Shown: piece by piece, positions 17,393-26,223 of the stretch | How positions within the stretch are numbered: position 1 is the stretch's first letter | Layout: each line of letters begins with the position of its first letter | Assembly: GCF_000600335.2 (NCBI RefSeq) | Contig: NZ_KK088554.1 | Location: 152,281 to 216,214, forward strand | Source of the DNA: Rubellimicrobium mesophilum DSM 19309 | Lineage (GTDB): Bacteria > Pseudomonadota > Alphaproteobacteria > Rhodobacterales > Rhodobacteraceae | Direction: 5' to 3' | DNA: 63,934 nt | Position numbers and translations under genes: made by a program | The notes under the pieces: generated by a model | The model's input: the letters and a program-made list of their open reading frames with translations, nothing else | Told to the model about the DNA's origin: nothing | Database searches by the model: none

Positions 17393-18878
17393 TCAGGACT
17401 TCCTTCAGGGCTGGATAGAGCGCGAGATACTTCGGATAGATCTCCGCGTAGCGTTCCACGTTGGCGGCGATGGGCTCGACCTGCCGGCCGGGCCGGATCA
17501 TCGCGGCGATGCCATCGCCGATGGTCGGGAAGTGACCAGCCCCATGCGCGGCGAGCACCGCGGCGCCTGTCGACGGCGCATCGCGGCTCTCAGGGACCCG
17601 GACCGGGAGCCCTGCCGTGTCGGCATGGACCTGAAGCCAGAGATCCGAGGCCGCTGCGCCGCCGCCGATGGTGATCTCGGACGAGGAGTAGCCCGCCCGG
17701 GCGAAGGCATCGAGGATGGCCCTGGTCCCGAACCCGATCCCCTCCATGACTCCGCGGAAGACGTGGTGCAGCTCGTGGGCGAGGGTAAGTCCCACGATGG
17801 CGCCGCGCGACAGCGGGTCGGTGTAGGGCGTGCGGTTCCCCTGAAAGTGATCCTGCACGATCAGCCCCTCGGCCCCTGGCGGCAGGGCGGCGGCCTTCCG
17901 GTTCAGCGTCTCGAAGTCCAGCGGACTCCCGGTCAGCCGCGAGAGCCAGTTGATGATGGACCCCGTCGAGGTCTGCCCCCCTTCGACGATCCAGAGCCCC
18001 GGATAGACGATGTCGGCATACGCGCCCCAAACGCCGGGGGCCGAGAGCGGCGCCTCCGTCACGCCGAACTGGAGATGCGACGACCCGGTGATGAGCGCGA
18101 GCTGCCCTGGCCGGTGGACGCCCAGCCCGATCATCCCGATCAGCGCATCCGCTCCGCCCTGCACCACCTTGACGGAGGTCGGCAGGCCCAGCTCGTCGGC
18201 GGCCCTGGCCGTCAGGGTTCCCACGACCTCGCCGGGCGCCACGACCCTCGACGGCCATTTGTCGAGGATCGCGCCCATGCCGAGTGCCTCGACCAGCCCC
18301 TTGGCCCAGCCGCCCTGGCGTGAGCGGTAGTGCCAGCGCAGGCCCGCGTTGTCGAGGCTCGCCGCCCACTCGCCGGTCAGGTGATAGGTCAGGAAGTCCT
18401 GATACTCGCAGACCCGGTGCGCCCGGTCGAAGACCTCGCGCTCGTTCCGAAAGAGCCAGAGTGCCTTGGGGATCATCCACTCCGCCGATACGGGTCCCTG
18501 TCCCGCGCCGTTGAGTTGGAGCGCCTCGTCTCCGGTGGCCAGGACCAGCCCCGCCTCCTCGCTCGCCCGCACGTCCATCCAGATGAGCGCCGGGCGGAGC
18601 GCGTTCCCGTTCTCGTCCAGCACCACCACCGAGCAACTCGTCGTCGCCGTGCAGATCGCCTCGACCTGGGCAGGGTCGATCCCCGCCTCGGCGATGGCCC
18701 CTCGGCTGGCCTGCACGAAGTTGCGCCACCAGTCCGCCGGGTCCTGCTCGGCCCGCGCGCCGGAGCCGAAACGGGTCTCGTAAGGCAGGGAGCAGCTGCT
18801 CAGACAGCGCCCCGTCAGGTCGTAGATCCGGGCGCGCAGGCTCTCGGTGCCGCCGTCGGCTGTCAGGACATAGGCCAC
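17385..18878 (-). CDS. FGGY-family carbohydrate kinase
   Basis: The ~497-residue sugar kinase begins VAYVLTADGGTESLRARIYD, the FGGY N-terminal phosphate-1 loop. It carries ALIWMDVRASEEA, the Asp-containing VKVVQGGADALIGMIGLG, and near the end the ATP-site GGGAAASDLWLQVHADTAG. The start is taken as the GTG at 18878 because GGGGAG lies just upstream; the frame stays open further 5' without motif content. FGGY kinases phosphorylate ketoses or polyols (xylulose, ribulose, erythritol, glycerol). The exact substrate is not readable, but SDR neighbours point to a ketose or polyol. It is coupled to the downstream SDR. Confidence 0.88.
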   Translation of the reverse strand: MAYVLTADGGTESLRARIYDLTGRCLSSCSLPYETRFGSGARAEQDPADWWRNFVQASRGAIAEAGIDPAQVEAICTATTSCSVVVLDENGNALRPALIWMDVRASEEAGLVLATGDEALQLNGAGQGPVSAEWMIPKALWLFRNEREVFDRAHRVCEYQDFLTYHLTGEWAASLDNAGLRWHYRSRQGGWAKGLVEALGMGAILDKWPSRVVAPGEVVGTLTARAADELGLPTSVKVVQGGADALIGMIGLGVHRPGQLALITGSSHLQFGVTEAPLSAPGVWGAYADIVYPGLWIVEGGQTSTGSIINWLSRLTGSPLDFETLNRKAAALPPGAEGLIVQDHFQGNRTPYTDPLSRGAIVGLTLAHELHHVFRGVMEGIGFGTRAILDAFARAGYSSSEITIGGGAAASDLWLQVHADTAGLPVRVPESRDAPSTGAAVLAAHGAGHFPTIGDGIAAMIRPGRQVEPIAANVERYAEIYPKYLALYPALKEVLNA

Positions 18879-18912
18879 GGTCGTCTCCCCCGATGTGTGG
18901 CAATCGTTGCGG

Positions 18913-19248
18913 TCAGAGCGCCTTGAAGGCCTCAAGCGCCTTGGCGCCGTACATCACGGACGGTCCACCTCCCATCTCGACGGCGACCTCCAGGGCCTCG
19001 ATCAGGCCCTGTTCGGTCGCGCCGTGCCGCTTGGCGCCGGCCACGTGATAGACGATGCAGTCCTCGCAGCCCTGCGAGACCGCGATGGCGACGGCCATCA
19101 ACTCGCGCTGCGCCGCATCGAAGGTGGAGCCGGGGGCGGTCGCTGCCTTGCTCACGGCGGCAAAGCCTCCGAAGAGCTCGGGAGCGGCCCTGGAGAACGT
19201 CTGGATACGGGTCCGAACGGTACGGAGCCTGTCTGCGGCATCGGTCAT
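18913..19248 (-). CDS. Carboxymuconolactone decarboxylase / AhpD-like protein
   Basis: This ~111-residue all-helical protein carries the AhpD-type motif CEDCIVYHV, with the CxxC pair and the downstream His. Members are peroxidase-like thiol proteins or decarboxylases. In AhpD the cysteines reduce lipoyl-linked partners, which is notable because the neighbouring gene encodes a lipoyl-domain protein. The ATG at 19248 overlaps the stop of that upstream gene in an ATGA junction, so co-translation is clear. It could protect or recycle the lipoamide of the dehydrogenase complex; this is an inference from context. Confidence 0.8.
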   Translation of the reverse strand: MTDAADRLRTVRTRIQTFSRAAPELFGGFAAVSKAATAPGSTFDAAQRELMAVAIAVSQGCEDCIVYHVAGAKRHGATEQGLIEALEVAVEMGGGPSVMYGAKALEAFKAL

Positions 19249-20498
19249 TCTGCGAGTGCCCGTGAGATGATGTCGAGGACCTCGGCCGGATGATCCCAAT
19301 GGGGCATGTGTCCGGCCGATGGGAAGTGATGCACCGCGATGCGCGGAGAGAGGGCAAGGACGTCCTGCCAGTCGAGGATCCGATCCCGGTGGCCGGTCAG
19401 CACCCGCACGGCCATCTGGCGCGAAAGGGCTTCCAGATCGAGCGTGAGGTCGACCGTCTGGCCGCCCCGGCCCAGGAGGGCCCGTGAGAGCTCGGCCAGG
19501 CGACCTTGCCTTTGTGCCTCATAGATCGTGCCGATGACCTCGGCCGAGAGGCTGTTCGGCCGGTCCGAGAGGCGGCGGAGGAGGTGAGAGACCTCCCCGA
19601 CGCTGGCCGGGTCGGCCATGCCCCGGATGAACTCCGCGTCGATCGCCAGGCCAAGCCCTGCCGGCGCGATCAGCGTGAGCGACGCCGCCTGCCCGGCCTG
19701 CGCGAGCCTCGTCGCCGGAACGGACCCCAGGGAGTGGGAGACGACGTGCGGCGCCTGACCCCCGAAGACCTCTCGGACCACCGTGCCCAGGCCAGCTCCC
19801 GAGATCGTCCGCCGAGGCTGCCTCGCGCGAGGTCCGCCCATGGCCCGCAGGTCGACCGTCACCACCTTCATGCCCCTGCGGGCAAGGCCCGAGGCGAGCG
19901 TGGCCCAGGTGCTGCGGTCCCCCGCATAGCCGTGGAGGAGCAGCACCGGGGTCCCAGTCGGGGAGCCCGAGACCGCGTAGGAGATTCCGTCGACCGAACT
20001 CTCGCCCTCGGCCGCCGCGTCCGGCATCCTTCGCATCACGTCGCGGAGCTCGATCCGCCCACGCCGGCCGGAGCCCGACAGGGACGAAAGGTCGATGCCG
20101 GCCCGCCGCGCCGCGCGGCGCGCGACAGGAGTGGCCCGGGGGAGGGCCCCTTCATGCCCAGAGGTCACGGCCGATGCCGGCGCGGTCGCTGCGGCCGGCG
20201 TCGTCGTCGCAGCCTCGGACGGAGTCTCCTCCTGGCCCTCGCCGCCGGTCCAATCCTCGGCCCCGCCCAAGTCGATTTGGGCGATGGGATCGCCCACGGT
20301 CACCCGGTCGCCCGGGCCCACGAGCGTCTCGGTCAGCATTCCCGGCCCCAGGGCCGGAAACTCCACGGCGGTCTTGTCGGTCTCGATCTCGATCAACGGG
20401 TCGCCACGCTTGAAGCTCTGCCCCGGCTGGACGAGCCAGGCGGAGACGACTCCGTCCTCCATCGTCTCGCCGAGGCGCGGCATGGTCAGGATGGTCAT
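19245..20498 (-). CDS. AcoC-like E2: lipoyl domain fused to alpha/beta hydrolase
   Basis: Residues 1-75 form a lipoyl domain (MPRLGETMEDGVVSAWLVQP) with the lipoylated Lys42 in EIETDKTAVEF. An Ala/Thr linker leads to a peripheral E3-binding domain (ATPVARRAARRAGIDLSSLS). Residues ~170-417 are an alpha/beta hydrolase (VLLLHGYAGDRSTWATLASG, VVSHSLGSVPA, GHRD, and His in PSAGHMPHWD). Acetoin dehydrogenase E2 (AcoC) is known for this replacement of the usual acyltransferase domain. The nucleophile elbow here is SHSLG instead of the usual GHSLG. It follows E1beta with a four-base overlap. No E3 gene is in the window. Confidence 0.85.
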   Translation of the reverse strand: MTILTMPRLGETMEDGVVSAWLVQPGQSFKRGDPLIEIETDKTAVEFPALGPGMLTETLVGPGDRVTVGDPIAQIDLGGAEDWTGGEGQEETPSEAATTTPAAATAPASAVTSGHEGALPRATPVARRAARRAGIDLSSLSGSGRRGRIELRDVMRRMPDAAAEGESSVDGISYAVSGSPTGTPVLLLHGYAGDRSTWATLASGLARRGMKVVTVDLRAMGGPRARQPRRTISGAGLGTVVREVFGGQAPHVVSHSLGSVPATRLAQAGQAASLTLIAPAGLGLAIDAEFIRGMADPASVGEVSHLLRRLSDRPNSLSAEVIGTIYEAQRQGRLAELSRALLGRGGQTVDLTLDLEALSRQMAVRVLTGHRDRILDWQDVLALSPRIAVHHFPSAGHMPHWDHPAEVLDIISRALAE

Positions 20499-21469
20499 GC
20501 CACGAGCCTTTCCGCCGTCTCGCGCAGCAGGGCGGGCGTCGGGACCGAAGCTGCCTCCAGCGCGACCGAGACCGAGATCGGGATGTCCTCGCCCGCCACC
20601 CGGACGACCGGGTCATGAAGGAAGTCGAAGCACTCCTCATGGATACGGGCGGACAGCTCCGCGGCGACGCCGGCGGTCATGACGCCTTCCGAAACCACCA
20701 TGGCGCGCCCCACACGCTCGACTTCCGTCCGGACCGTATCGAAATCGAGCGGATTGAGCGTGCGCAGATCGATCACCGTGGCCTCGATCCCGCGCTCGGA
20801 CAGATCCTGAGCCGCCTTGAGCGCATTGTGGACCTGCCGGGAGTAGGTGACGATCACGAGGTCGTCGCCTCTGCGCCGGATGGCGGCCTTGCCCCAGTCC
20901 GGCACGGGCGACGAGAGGTCCACCTCCTCCTTGAGGGTATAGAGCGCCTTGTGCTCGATGAAGACCACGGGATCGGGTTGCCGCAGGGCGCCACGCAGGA
21001 GGTGATAGGCGTCCGCCACGGTCGCGGGCATGGCGAGCCGCAGCCCCGGCGTGTGCAGGACATAGGCCTCAAGGCTCTGGGAATGCTGCGCGCCCGCCGA
21101 CCGACCCGTGCCCCCTTGGGTCCGCAGGACCATGGGCACGCCGATCTGGCCGCCGAACATGTAGCGGATCTTGGCGGCCTGGTTGCCGAGCTGGTCCATC
21201 GTCATGCCGATGAAGTCCACATACATGAGCTCGGCGACGGGCTTCAGCCCCGCCATTGCCGCGCCGACGGCCGCCCCCACGATCGCGGGCTCGCTGATGG
21301 GCGTGTCGAGGAGACGATCGGGGCCGAATTCCTCGATCAGGCCCTTGGTCACCCCGTAGGCGCCGCCGTAGCGGCCGACCTCCTCGCCGATCACGAGCAC
21401 GCGGTCGTCCTCGGTCATGGCGTCCCGCAGCGCCTGCCGCAGCGCGTCCCGATAGGTCATCTGAACCAT
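20495..21469 (-). CDS. Acetoin/2-oxoacid dehydrogenase E1 beta subunit
   Basis: This ~324-residue protein matches the E1beta fold: VLVIGEEVGRYGGAYGVTKG, DTPISEPAIVGAAVGAAMAG, then ELMYVDFIGMTMDQLGNQAA, and a C-terminal domain ending LHDPVVRVAGEDIP. E1beta pairs with E1alpha to make the thiamine-diphosphate site that cleaves a 2-oxoacid or acetoin. The start is set at the ATG 21469, six bases after the E1alpha stop, with GAG-rich sequence in front. The combination with an AcoC-type E2 favours an acetoin-dehydrogenase-like role, perhaps on an alpha-hydroxyketone derived from the imported sugar. Confidence 0.88.
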   Translation of the reverse strand: MVQMTYRDALRQALRDAMTEDDRVLVIGEEVGRYGGAYGVTKGLIEEFGPDRLLDTPISEPAIVGAAVGAAMAGLKPVAELMYVDFIGMTMDQLGNQAAKIRYMFGGQIGVPMVLRTQGGTGRSAGAQHSQSLEAYVLHTPGLRLAMPATVADAYHLLRGALRQPDPVVFIEHKALYTLKEEVDLSSPVPDWGKAAIRRRGDDLVIVTYSRQVHNALKAAQDLSERGIEATVIDLRTLNPLDFDTVRTEVERVGRAMVVSEGVMTAGVAAELSARIHEECFDFLHDPVVRVAGEDIPISVSVALEAASVPTPALLRETAERLVA

Positions 21470-21474
21470 GCTTC

Positions 21475-22527
21475 TCACTCCCTCGCCAGGACGCGGTCGA
21501 TGCGGGTCCGAACCGGCTCGGGCTCGGGCTCGTCGGGGCCGTAGACGTCGCGGAACATGGAGGCGAGCGGCGGCTCGCCGGAGGCCACGGCAAAGTCGAT
21601 GGCCTGGTCCATCTCCGCCTCGATCCCCCGGTCGAGGGCGTCGAGATCCCCCGCCTCGGTGCCGGACTCGATCAGGGCGGCGCGGGCGTGCAGCACCGGG
21701 TCCTTCTGCCGGCCCAGCGCCTCATCCTCGTCCTTGCGGTAGGGACTCTTGTCCATGCGCGCATGACCGAAGAAGCGATAGCACTCGACGGCCAGGAAGC
21801 CGGGCTGGCCCGTCCGGGCGCCATCCATGACCTCCTGGGCGGCCTCGCGCACCTCGGTCACGTCGAGCCCGTCCACGGTCTCGCCCTGCAGGCCGAAGGC
21901 GCGGGCGCGCAGGTGCAGCTCACGCCCTTTCGTGGCCTGGTCGATATGGGTTCCCATGCCGTACTGGTTGTTGATGCAGACGAACAGCACCGGCAGGTCC
22001 CACAGCGCCGCCATGTTCATGCTCTCGTAGAGGATGCCCTGCTGCATCGCGCCGTCGCCGAAGAAGGCGACCGAGACATCGCCCTTGCCGGCCCGCTTCG
22101 ACGCGAGACCTGCGCCGACGACGGCGGGGATGCCGCCCCCGACGATGGCGTTCGCGCCCAGGTGGCCGAGCCCCATGTCCGCGATGTGCATGGAGCCGCC
22201 CTTGCCATGGCAGTAGCCCGTCTCCTTGCCCCCGATCTCGGCCATCATGCGGTTCGGGTCGGCGCCGCGCGCAAGGAAGATGCCGTGCCCGCGGTGGTGC
22301 GTGGTGAAGGTGTCGCCTTGGCGCATCGTGGCGCAGACGCCGACCGCGGCGGATTCCTCGCCGATGGACAGGTGGAGCATGGAGCCGGCCGACTGGCCGC
22401 GGACGAAGAGCTCGCCTACCCGTTCCTCGAAGGTGCGGACGCGCCGCATCTGGGTATAGAGCTCGCGCAGGTCGCTGTTATGGCGCGGCGCCGGGCCGGA
22501 TGTGGCCCTCAGGGCGGTCTGGGTCAT
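21475..22527 (-). CDS. Acetoin/2-oxoacid dehydrogenase E1 alpha subunit
   Basis: This 350-residue ThDP-dependent E1alpha shows HLSIGEESAAVGVCATMRQG, HHRGHGIFLARG, GKGGSMHIADMGLGHLGANA and the ThDP motif GDGAMQQGILYESMNMAAL ending in NNQYGMG. The GxGSMH segment and overall length are those of AcoA and related E1alpha proteins. The ATG at 22527 lies eight bases after the permease stop, so the enzyme set is co-expressed with the ABC importer. Together with E1beta and the AcoC-like E2 it should yield acetyl-CoA plus an aldehyde if the substrate is acetoin, or an acyl-CoA from another hydroxyketone. Confidence 0.88.
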   Translation of the reverse strand: MTQTALRATSGPAPRHNSDLRELYTQMRRVRTFEERVGELFVRGQSAGSMLHLSIGEESAAVGVCATMRQGDTFTTHHRGHGIFLARGADPNRMMAEIGGKETGYCHGKGGSMHIADMGLGHLGANAIVGGGIPAVVGAGLASKRAGKGDVSVAFFGDGAMQQGILYESMNMAALWDLPVLFVCINNQYGMGTHIDQATKGRELHLRARAFGLQGETVDGLDVTEVREAAQEVMDGARTGQPGFLAVECYRFFGHARMDKSPYRKDEDEALGRQKDPVLHARAALIESGTEAGDLDALDRGIEAEMDQAIDFAVASGEPPLASMFRDVYGPDEPEPEPVRTRIDRVLARE

Positions 22528-22535
22528 ATGGGATC

Positions 22536-23528
22536 TCACAGGAGGCTGAGCTTGGTGGTTCGCGACACGATCGCGACGGCCGCGAGGATGATCACGCCTT
22601 TGACGATGTTCTGGACATAGGTGTCGAGGCCCACGAGGTTCAGGCCGTTGTTGATGACGCCGATGAAGAGGGCGCCGCAGAAGGTGCCCGCGACCGTGGC
22701 CGTGCCGGGGCGGAACATGGTCATGCCGATGAAGACGGTGGCCAGGCCGTCGAGAAGGTAGCGCTCGCCGACGTTGGGCTGGCCGGAGCCGAGGCGTGCG
22801 GCCAGGAGCGCCCCTGCCACCACCGCGAAGAGCGACACGATCGCCAGGGCGGACATCCGGTAGAACGTGATGGGGAGGCCGGAAAGCTCGGCCGCCTTGC
22901 GGTTGCCCCCCACGGCGTAGATGTAGCGGCCGAACACCGTCCGCTCCATGACGAACCAGGCCACCAGGGCGGACGCCAGCATGAAGATCGCCAGCGTCGG
23001 CACCCCAAGGATGCTGCCTTGGCCGAGGTCGAGGTAGGACTGCGGCAGGCCGCCGTAGATGGCCCGTCCGCCGGTCAGCACGAAGTTCACGCCGAAGAGG
23101 ATCGAGCCGGTCGCAAGCGTCGCGATCAGGGAGGGGATGCCGACCTTGGTCACGAGCAGGCCGTTCACGATCCCGACGACGAGCCCGGCGATCAACCCCG
23201 CGCCGATCGCCGCGGCAAGCGGCCAGTCCAGCGTGAGCAGCAGGGGCACCAGGATGCCCGACAGGCCGACCGTGTAGCCGACCGACAGGTCGATCTCCTT
23301 GGCGGCGAAGCCGAAGGTCAGGCCGCATCCGACGATGGTCAGGATGGCGATCTGCTGGAAGATGTTGGACACGTTGAGAGGCGTCAGGAACCTGTCCACG
23401 AAGAGCGCGAAGCCCAGGAACATGAGCACGAGGACCCCCAGCGTCGAGTAGCGCTGGAGCCAGTCGCCCTTCCCCTTTCGCAGGGTCTCGGCGTGGCCGG
23501 GGGCGGAAATACCTGTGTTGATGGTCAT
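22536..23528 (-). CDS. CUT2 sugar ABC transporter permease
   Basis: This 330-residue polytopic membrane protein has about nine to ten hydrophobic segments and RbsC-type motifs: GFAAKEIDLSVGYTVGLSG, GLVVGIVNGLLVTKVGIPSL, ATLATGSILFGV, and AVGGNRKAAELSGLPI in the EAA-like coupling region. It should form the homodimeric channel for the monosaccharide brought by the binding protein at 25108. The start ATG at 23528 overlaps the ATPase stop (ATGA), excluding the longer upstream frame. Confidence 0.9.
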   Translation of the reverse strand: MTINTGISAPGHAETLRKGKGDWLQRYSTLGVLVLMFLGFALFVDRFLTPLNVSNIFQQIAILTIVGCGLTFGFAAKEIDLSVGYTVGLSGILVPLLLTLDWPLAAAIGAGLIAGLVVGIVNGLLVTKVGIPSLIATLATGSILFGVNFVLTGGRAIYGGLPQSYLDLGQGSILGVPTLAIFMLASALVAWFVMERTVFGRYIYAVGGNRKAAELSGLPITFYRMSALAIVSLFAVVAGALLAARLGSGQPNVGERYLLDGLATVFIGMTMFRPGTATVAGTFCGALFIGVINNGLNLVGLDTYVQNIVKGVIILAAVAIVSRTTKLSLL

Positions 23529-25033
23529 GCGGCCTCTCCCGAGATGGCTGCGATGAATCGGGCCTCGGAGAATTCCGAAGCGGGAATGGGTGTGCCGAGG
23601 CGACCATGGGCAAAGGGCAGCGCGATGTCGCAGACCTGCGCGATCTCGATCAGGTCGGAGGAGGCGATGACGATGCCGGCGCCACCGGCGGCCAGGCGCC
23701 GGATATGGGCATAGATCTCCTGTTTGGCGCCGATGTCGACACCTTCCGTCGGCTCGATGAAGATCAGGACGCGGTACCGGTCCCCGGCTCCGTAGAGCCA
23801 CTTGCCGATCGACACCTTCTGCTTGTTGCCGCCCGACAGGTTCCGGATCAGTTGCCCGTCCCCGGGGGTCTTGATGTTCAGGAGGCGGATGATCCGCCCC
23901 GCCTCCGCATGCTCGGCCCGGCGGGACAGGATGCCGGAGCGAGCGGCGGTGTCGGCATGGACCATCGACAGGTTCTCGAGCACCGAGCCTTCGCCGCTGA
24001 GCGCGTTCTCCATGCGGTGGTCGGGCACCAGCGCCACGCCGCTCTGCTGCATGGCGCGGACGCCGCGAGCCTCGACGGAGCGCCCGGCCACCTCGATGCG
24101 ACCCGAGCTCACGCCCTGTCGCGTGTAGAGCGATCGCGCGAAGCCGAAATGCCCGGCGCCGGTCAGCCCGATGAGGCCGACGATCTGGCCGGCCTGCAAC
24201 GTGAACTCTGGGACGGTCACCCCGCCTACGGTCCAGTCCCGTACCCGTAGGACCGGGGCCCCCACCGAGCGGGAGCGCGTCTCGGCGACGATCGCGGGAC
24301 CCAAGGCCCCCTCGCGGCGAAGCATGAGATCGACGAGCTGCGCCTCGGTCGCGTCCTTGGCCTGAAGCGTGGCGACGTGCTTGCCGTCGCGCAGGACGGT
24401 GATGCGGTCCGAGAGATCGCGGACCTCGGAGAGGAAATGGCTGATGAGGACGACCCCGACGCCGCGCTGCGGCAGGCCGCGGATGATGGACCAGAGCCGA
24501 CGCTTTTCACGCGCCTCCAGCGTGGCGGTCGGCTCGTCCAGGATCAGGAGGCGTATGTTGCCACGCAGGGCGCGCACGATCTCGATGACCTTCTGCTCGG
24601 CCATCGGAAGCTCGCCCACGGGGCGGTCGAGTGGCAACGCCAGACTCGGAAACCAGTTCTCGACCAGCTCTGCAGCCCGGCGATTCAGCTCACGAGATCG
24701 AAGGACGCCACCCGCACGCCGGGGTTCAGCGCCAAGGAGGATGTTCTCTGCTCCCGTCAGGCCGGGGACCAGGCTGCCCTCCTGGCTCACATGGGCGATG
24801 CCATGCGCCAAGGCCGCGCGAGGCGAGTCGAGGGTGACCGGGCGGTCCTCAAGGTTGAGCTGGCCCGAGGTCGGTCGGAGCGATCCGCCGAGGACGTTGA
24901 CGAAGGTCGACTTGCCTGCGCCATTCTCGCCGATGAGGCCGTGGACCTCGTCGAAGCGAAACTCGGCCGAGACTCCGTCGAGCGCCCGGGTGCCCGGGAA
25001 ATCCATGACGATCTGTTCAAGCCTGCAACTCAT
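23525..25033 (-). CDS. CUT2 sugar ABC transporter ATP-binding protein
   Basis: This 502-residue protein with two fused nucleotide-binding domains is usual for ribose-type importers. Domain 1 has a good Walker A (GENGAGKST), a degenerate signature (VGELPMAEQKVIEIVRAL) and Walker B LLILDEPTATL. Domain 2 has a degenerate Walker A (IGLTGAGHFGFARS), an intact signature (LSGGNKQKVSIGKWL), and Walker B VLIFIEPTEG that lacks the usual Asp, so domain 1 probably does most hydrolysis. The ATG at 25033 has GGGGAGGA upstream. A strong hairpin separates it from the binding-protein gene. Confidence 0.9.
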   Translation of the reverse strand: MSCRLEQIVMDFPGTRALDGVSAEFRFDEVHGLIGENGAGKSTFVNVLGGSLRPTSGQLNLEDRPVTLDSPRAALAHGIAHVSQEGSLVPGLTGAENILLGAEPRRAGGVLRSRELNRRAAELVENWFPSLALPLDRPVGELPMAEQKVIEIVRALRGNIRLLILDEPTATLEAREKRRLWSIIRGLPQRGVGVVLISHFLSEVRDLSDRITVLRDGKHVATLQAKDATEAQLVDLMLRREGALGPAIVAETRSRSVGAPVLRVRDWTVGGVTVPEFTLQAGQIVGLIGLTGAGHFGFARSLYTRQGVSSGRIEVAGRSVEARGVRAMQQSGVALVPDHRMENALSGEGSVLENLSMVHADTAARSGILSRRAEHAEAGRIIRLLNIKTPGDGQLIRNLSGGNKQKVSIGKWLYGAGDRYRVLIFIEPTEGVDIGAKQEIYAHIRRLAAGGAGIVIASSDLIEIAQVCDIALPFAHGRLGTPIPASEFSEARFIAAISGEAA

Positions 25034-25073
25034 AGGGTCCTCCCCTGGCGGAGCTCGCCGGTCCCGCAGGACA

Positions 25074-25100
25074 TCCACCCCCACGCGAGGTGGGGGTGGA
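25074..25100 (-). other. Intercistronic hairpin after binding-protein gene
   Basis: TCCACCCCCAC / GTGGGGGTGGA forms a perfect 11-bp stem with a 5-nt loop, seven bases past the stop codon of the binding protein and before the ATPase gene. In sugar ABC operons such structures stabilise the 3' end of the binding-protein message or attenuate the distal genes, so that binding protein exceeds transporter. Confidence 0.65.
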
Positions 25101-25107
25101 CTAGGTC

Positions 25108-26055
25108 CTATTGCATGAACTCTTGGCAGTTCTGCTTGGTGACGAGCGGCGCGTCCATGTAGACCGTGTTGGAGGGGATCACCTCCTCGCGCGGCTTGCC
25201 ATCGACGACGGTCGCGCGGATCCACTCTCCCACTTGCGCGCCCATGCCCTCGAAGGGCTGGGCCACGGTGGCGATCATCATGCTGTCCGGCTTGCAGACC
25301 TCGGCGATGGCCTGCGGGTGCCCGTCGATGCCGATCACCTTCACGTCGGTGAGGCCGGCGGCGGCGAGGACGTTGATGGCGGCCTGAGCGGGCTCGTCCC
25401 AGGGAGCCCAGACGGCGTCGATGTCCTCGCCATAGCGGGCGACGTAGTCCTGCATGGTCGTGGTCGTGTCCTCGAAGAAGGCCGTGTAGTCGATGTTGTG
25501 CTCCTCGAGCACCTTGACCCCTTGGTACTCCTGCAGGACGTCCTCCATCACGTCGCCGCGTTTGCGGGTCCCGTGGTGCTCCGCCATGCGGAGGAAGATG
25601 ATGTTGCCTTCGCCGCCCATCTGATCGAGCAGGTAGGGCGAGACCGAGGACGACATGGCCCAGTTGTTCGTCGTGACGTCCACCATCACCCCCGGGATGT
25701 AGCCCGAGTCCACTGAGAAGATCGGGATGCCCGCCTGCACGGCCGCCTCGATGGCGGCCCGACTCGCCCGGAGATCGGACATCGTGATGATGATGGCATC
25801 CACCCCGCGCGAGGCCGCGTCCTGGAGGTTGGTCGCCGTCGCCTCGCCCGATCCGCCCGAGTCGAGGAAGCTAACGTTCCAGTTCAGGCCCTGCTCGGCC
25901 AGCCAGGCTTCGAAGCCAGCCTTCACGCGTTGCTCGGACTGCGCTGCGGCGTTCGAATGGACCCAAGCGATATCCATCGCGTCGTCCTGGGCCATGGCAG
26001 CACTGGCCAGCGAGCTGCCGGCCAGAAGCAGTCCGGCAAATAGAGTCCGTGTCAT
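25108..26055 (-). CDS. Sugar ABC transporter substrate-binding protein
   Basis: This 315-residue periplasmic protein has a signal peptide (MTRTLFAGLLLAGSSLASAA) and a type I periplasmic-binding fold. Residues after the signal read DIAWVHSNAAAQSEQRVKAG, then a hinge region with LQDAASRGVDAIIITMSD, and a GIDGHPQAI segment typical of RbsB-like proteins. It is the first gene of operon A and probably the most highly expressed. The ligand is not predictable by eye, but the downstream kinase and SDRs suggest a ketose or polyol. The start lies about 115 bases from a palindromic operator. Confidence 0.88.
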   Translation of the reverse strand: MTRTLFAGLLLAGSSLASAAMAQDDAMDIAWVHSNAAAQSEQRVKAGFEAWLAEQGLNWNVSFLDSGGSGEATATNLQDAASRGVDAIIITMSDLRASRAAIEAAVQAGIPIFSVDSGYIPGVMVDVTTNNWAMSSSVSPYLLDQMGGEGNIIFLRMAEHHGTRKRGDVMEDVLQEYQGVKVLEEHNIDYTAFFEDTTTTMQDYVARYGEDIDAVWAPWDEPAQAAINVLAAAGLTDVKVIGIDGHPQAIAEVCKPDSMMIATVAQPFEGMGAQVGEWIRATVVDGKPREEVIPSNTVYMDAPLVTKQNCQEFMQ

Positions 26056-26172
26056 GTGGTTCCTCCCATCCTCCTTGAGTGGCCTGACACCGCGAAGGGC
26101 CTTCGTGCCGTGATGTCCCCCGTTCGGCGGGGGTTCGTGGTGCTGGACACGGGCACATCCTCGACGAGCCTG

Positions 26173-26203
26173 TTACAGATGTCAAGTTATATGACATTTG
26201 TAA
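26173..26203. promoter_or_regulatory. Palindromic operator between operon A and its SorC regulator
   Basis: TTACAGATGTCA and TGACATTTGTAA form an inverted repeat matching at 11 of 12 positions, around a 7-nt centre. On the minus strand the left arm contains a consensus -35 (TTGACA, 26185 to 26180) with a GAGGAT -10-like box 17 bases further. A bound regulator would therefore cover the operon A promoter. The position between the divergent SorC gene and the binding protein makes the local SorC protein the obvious candidate. Confidence 0.7.
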
Positions 26204-26223
26204 TTTGCGGCGTGGCCGGGATC

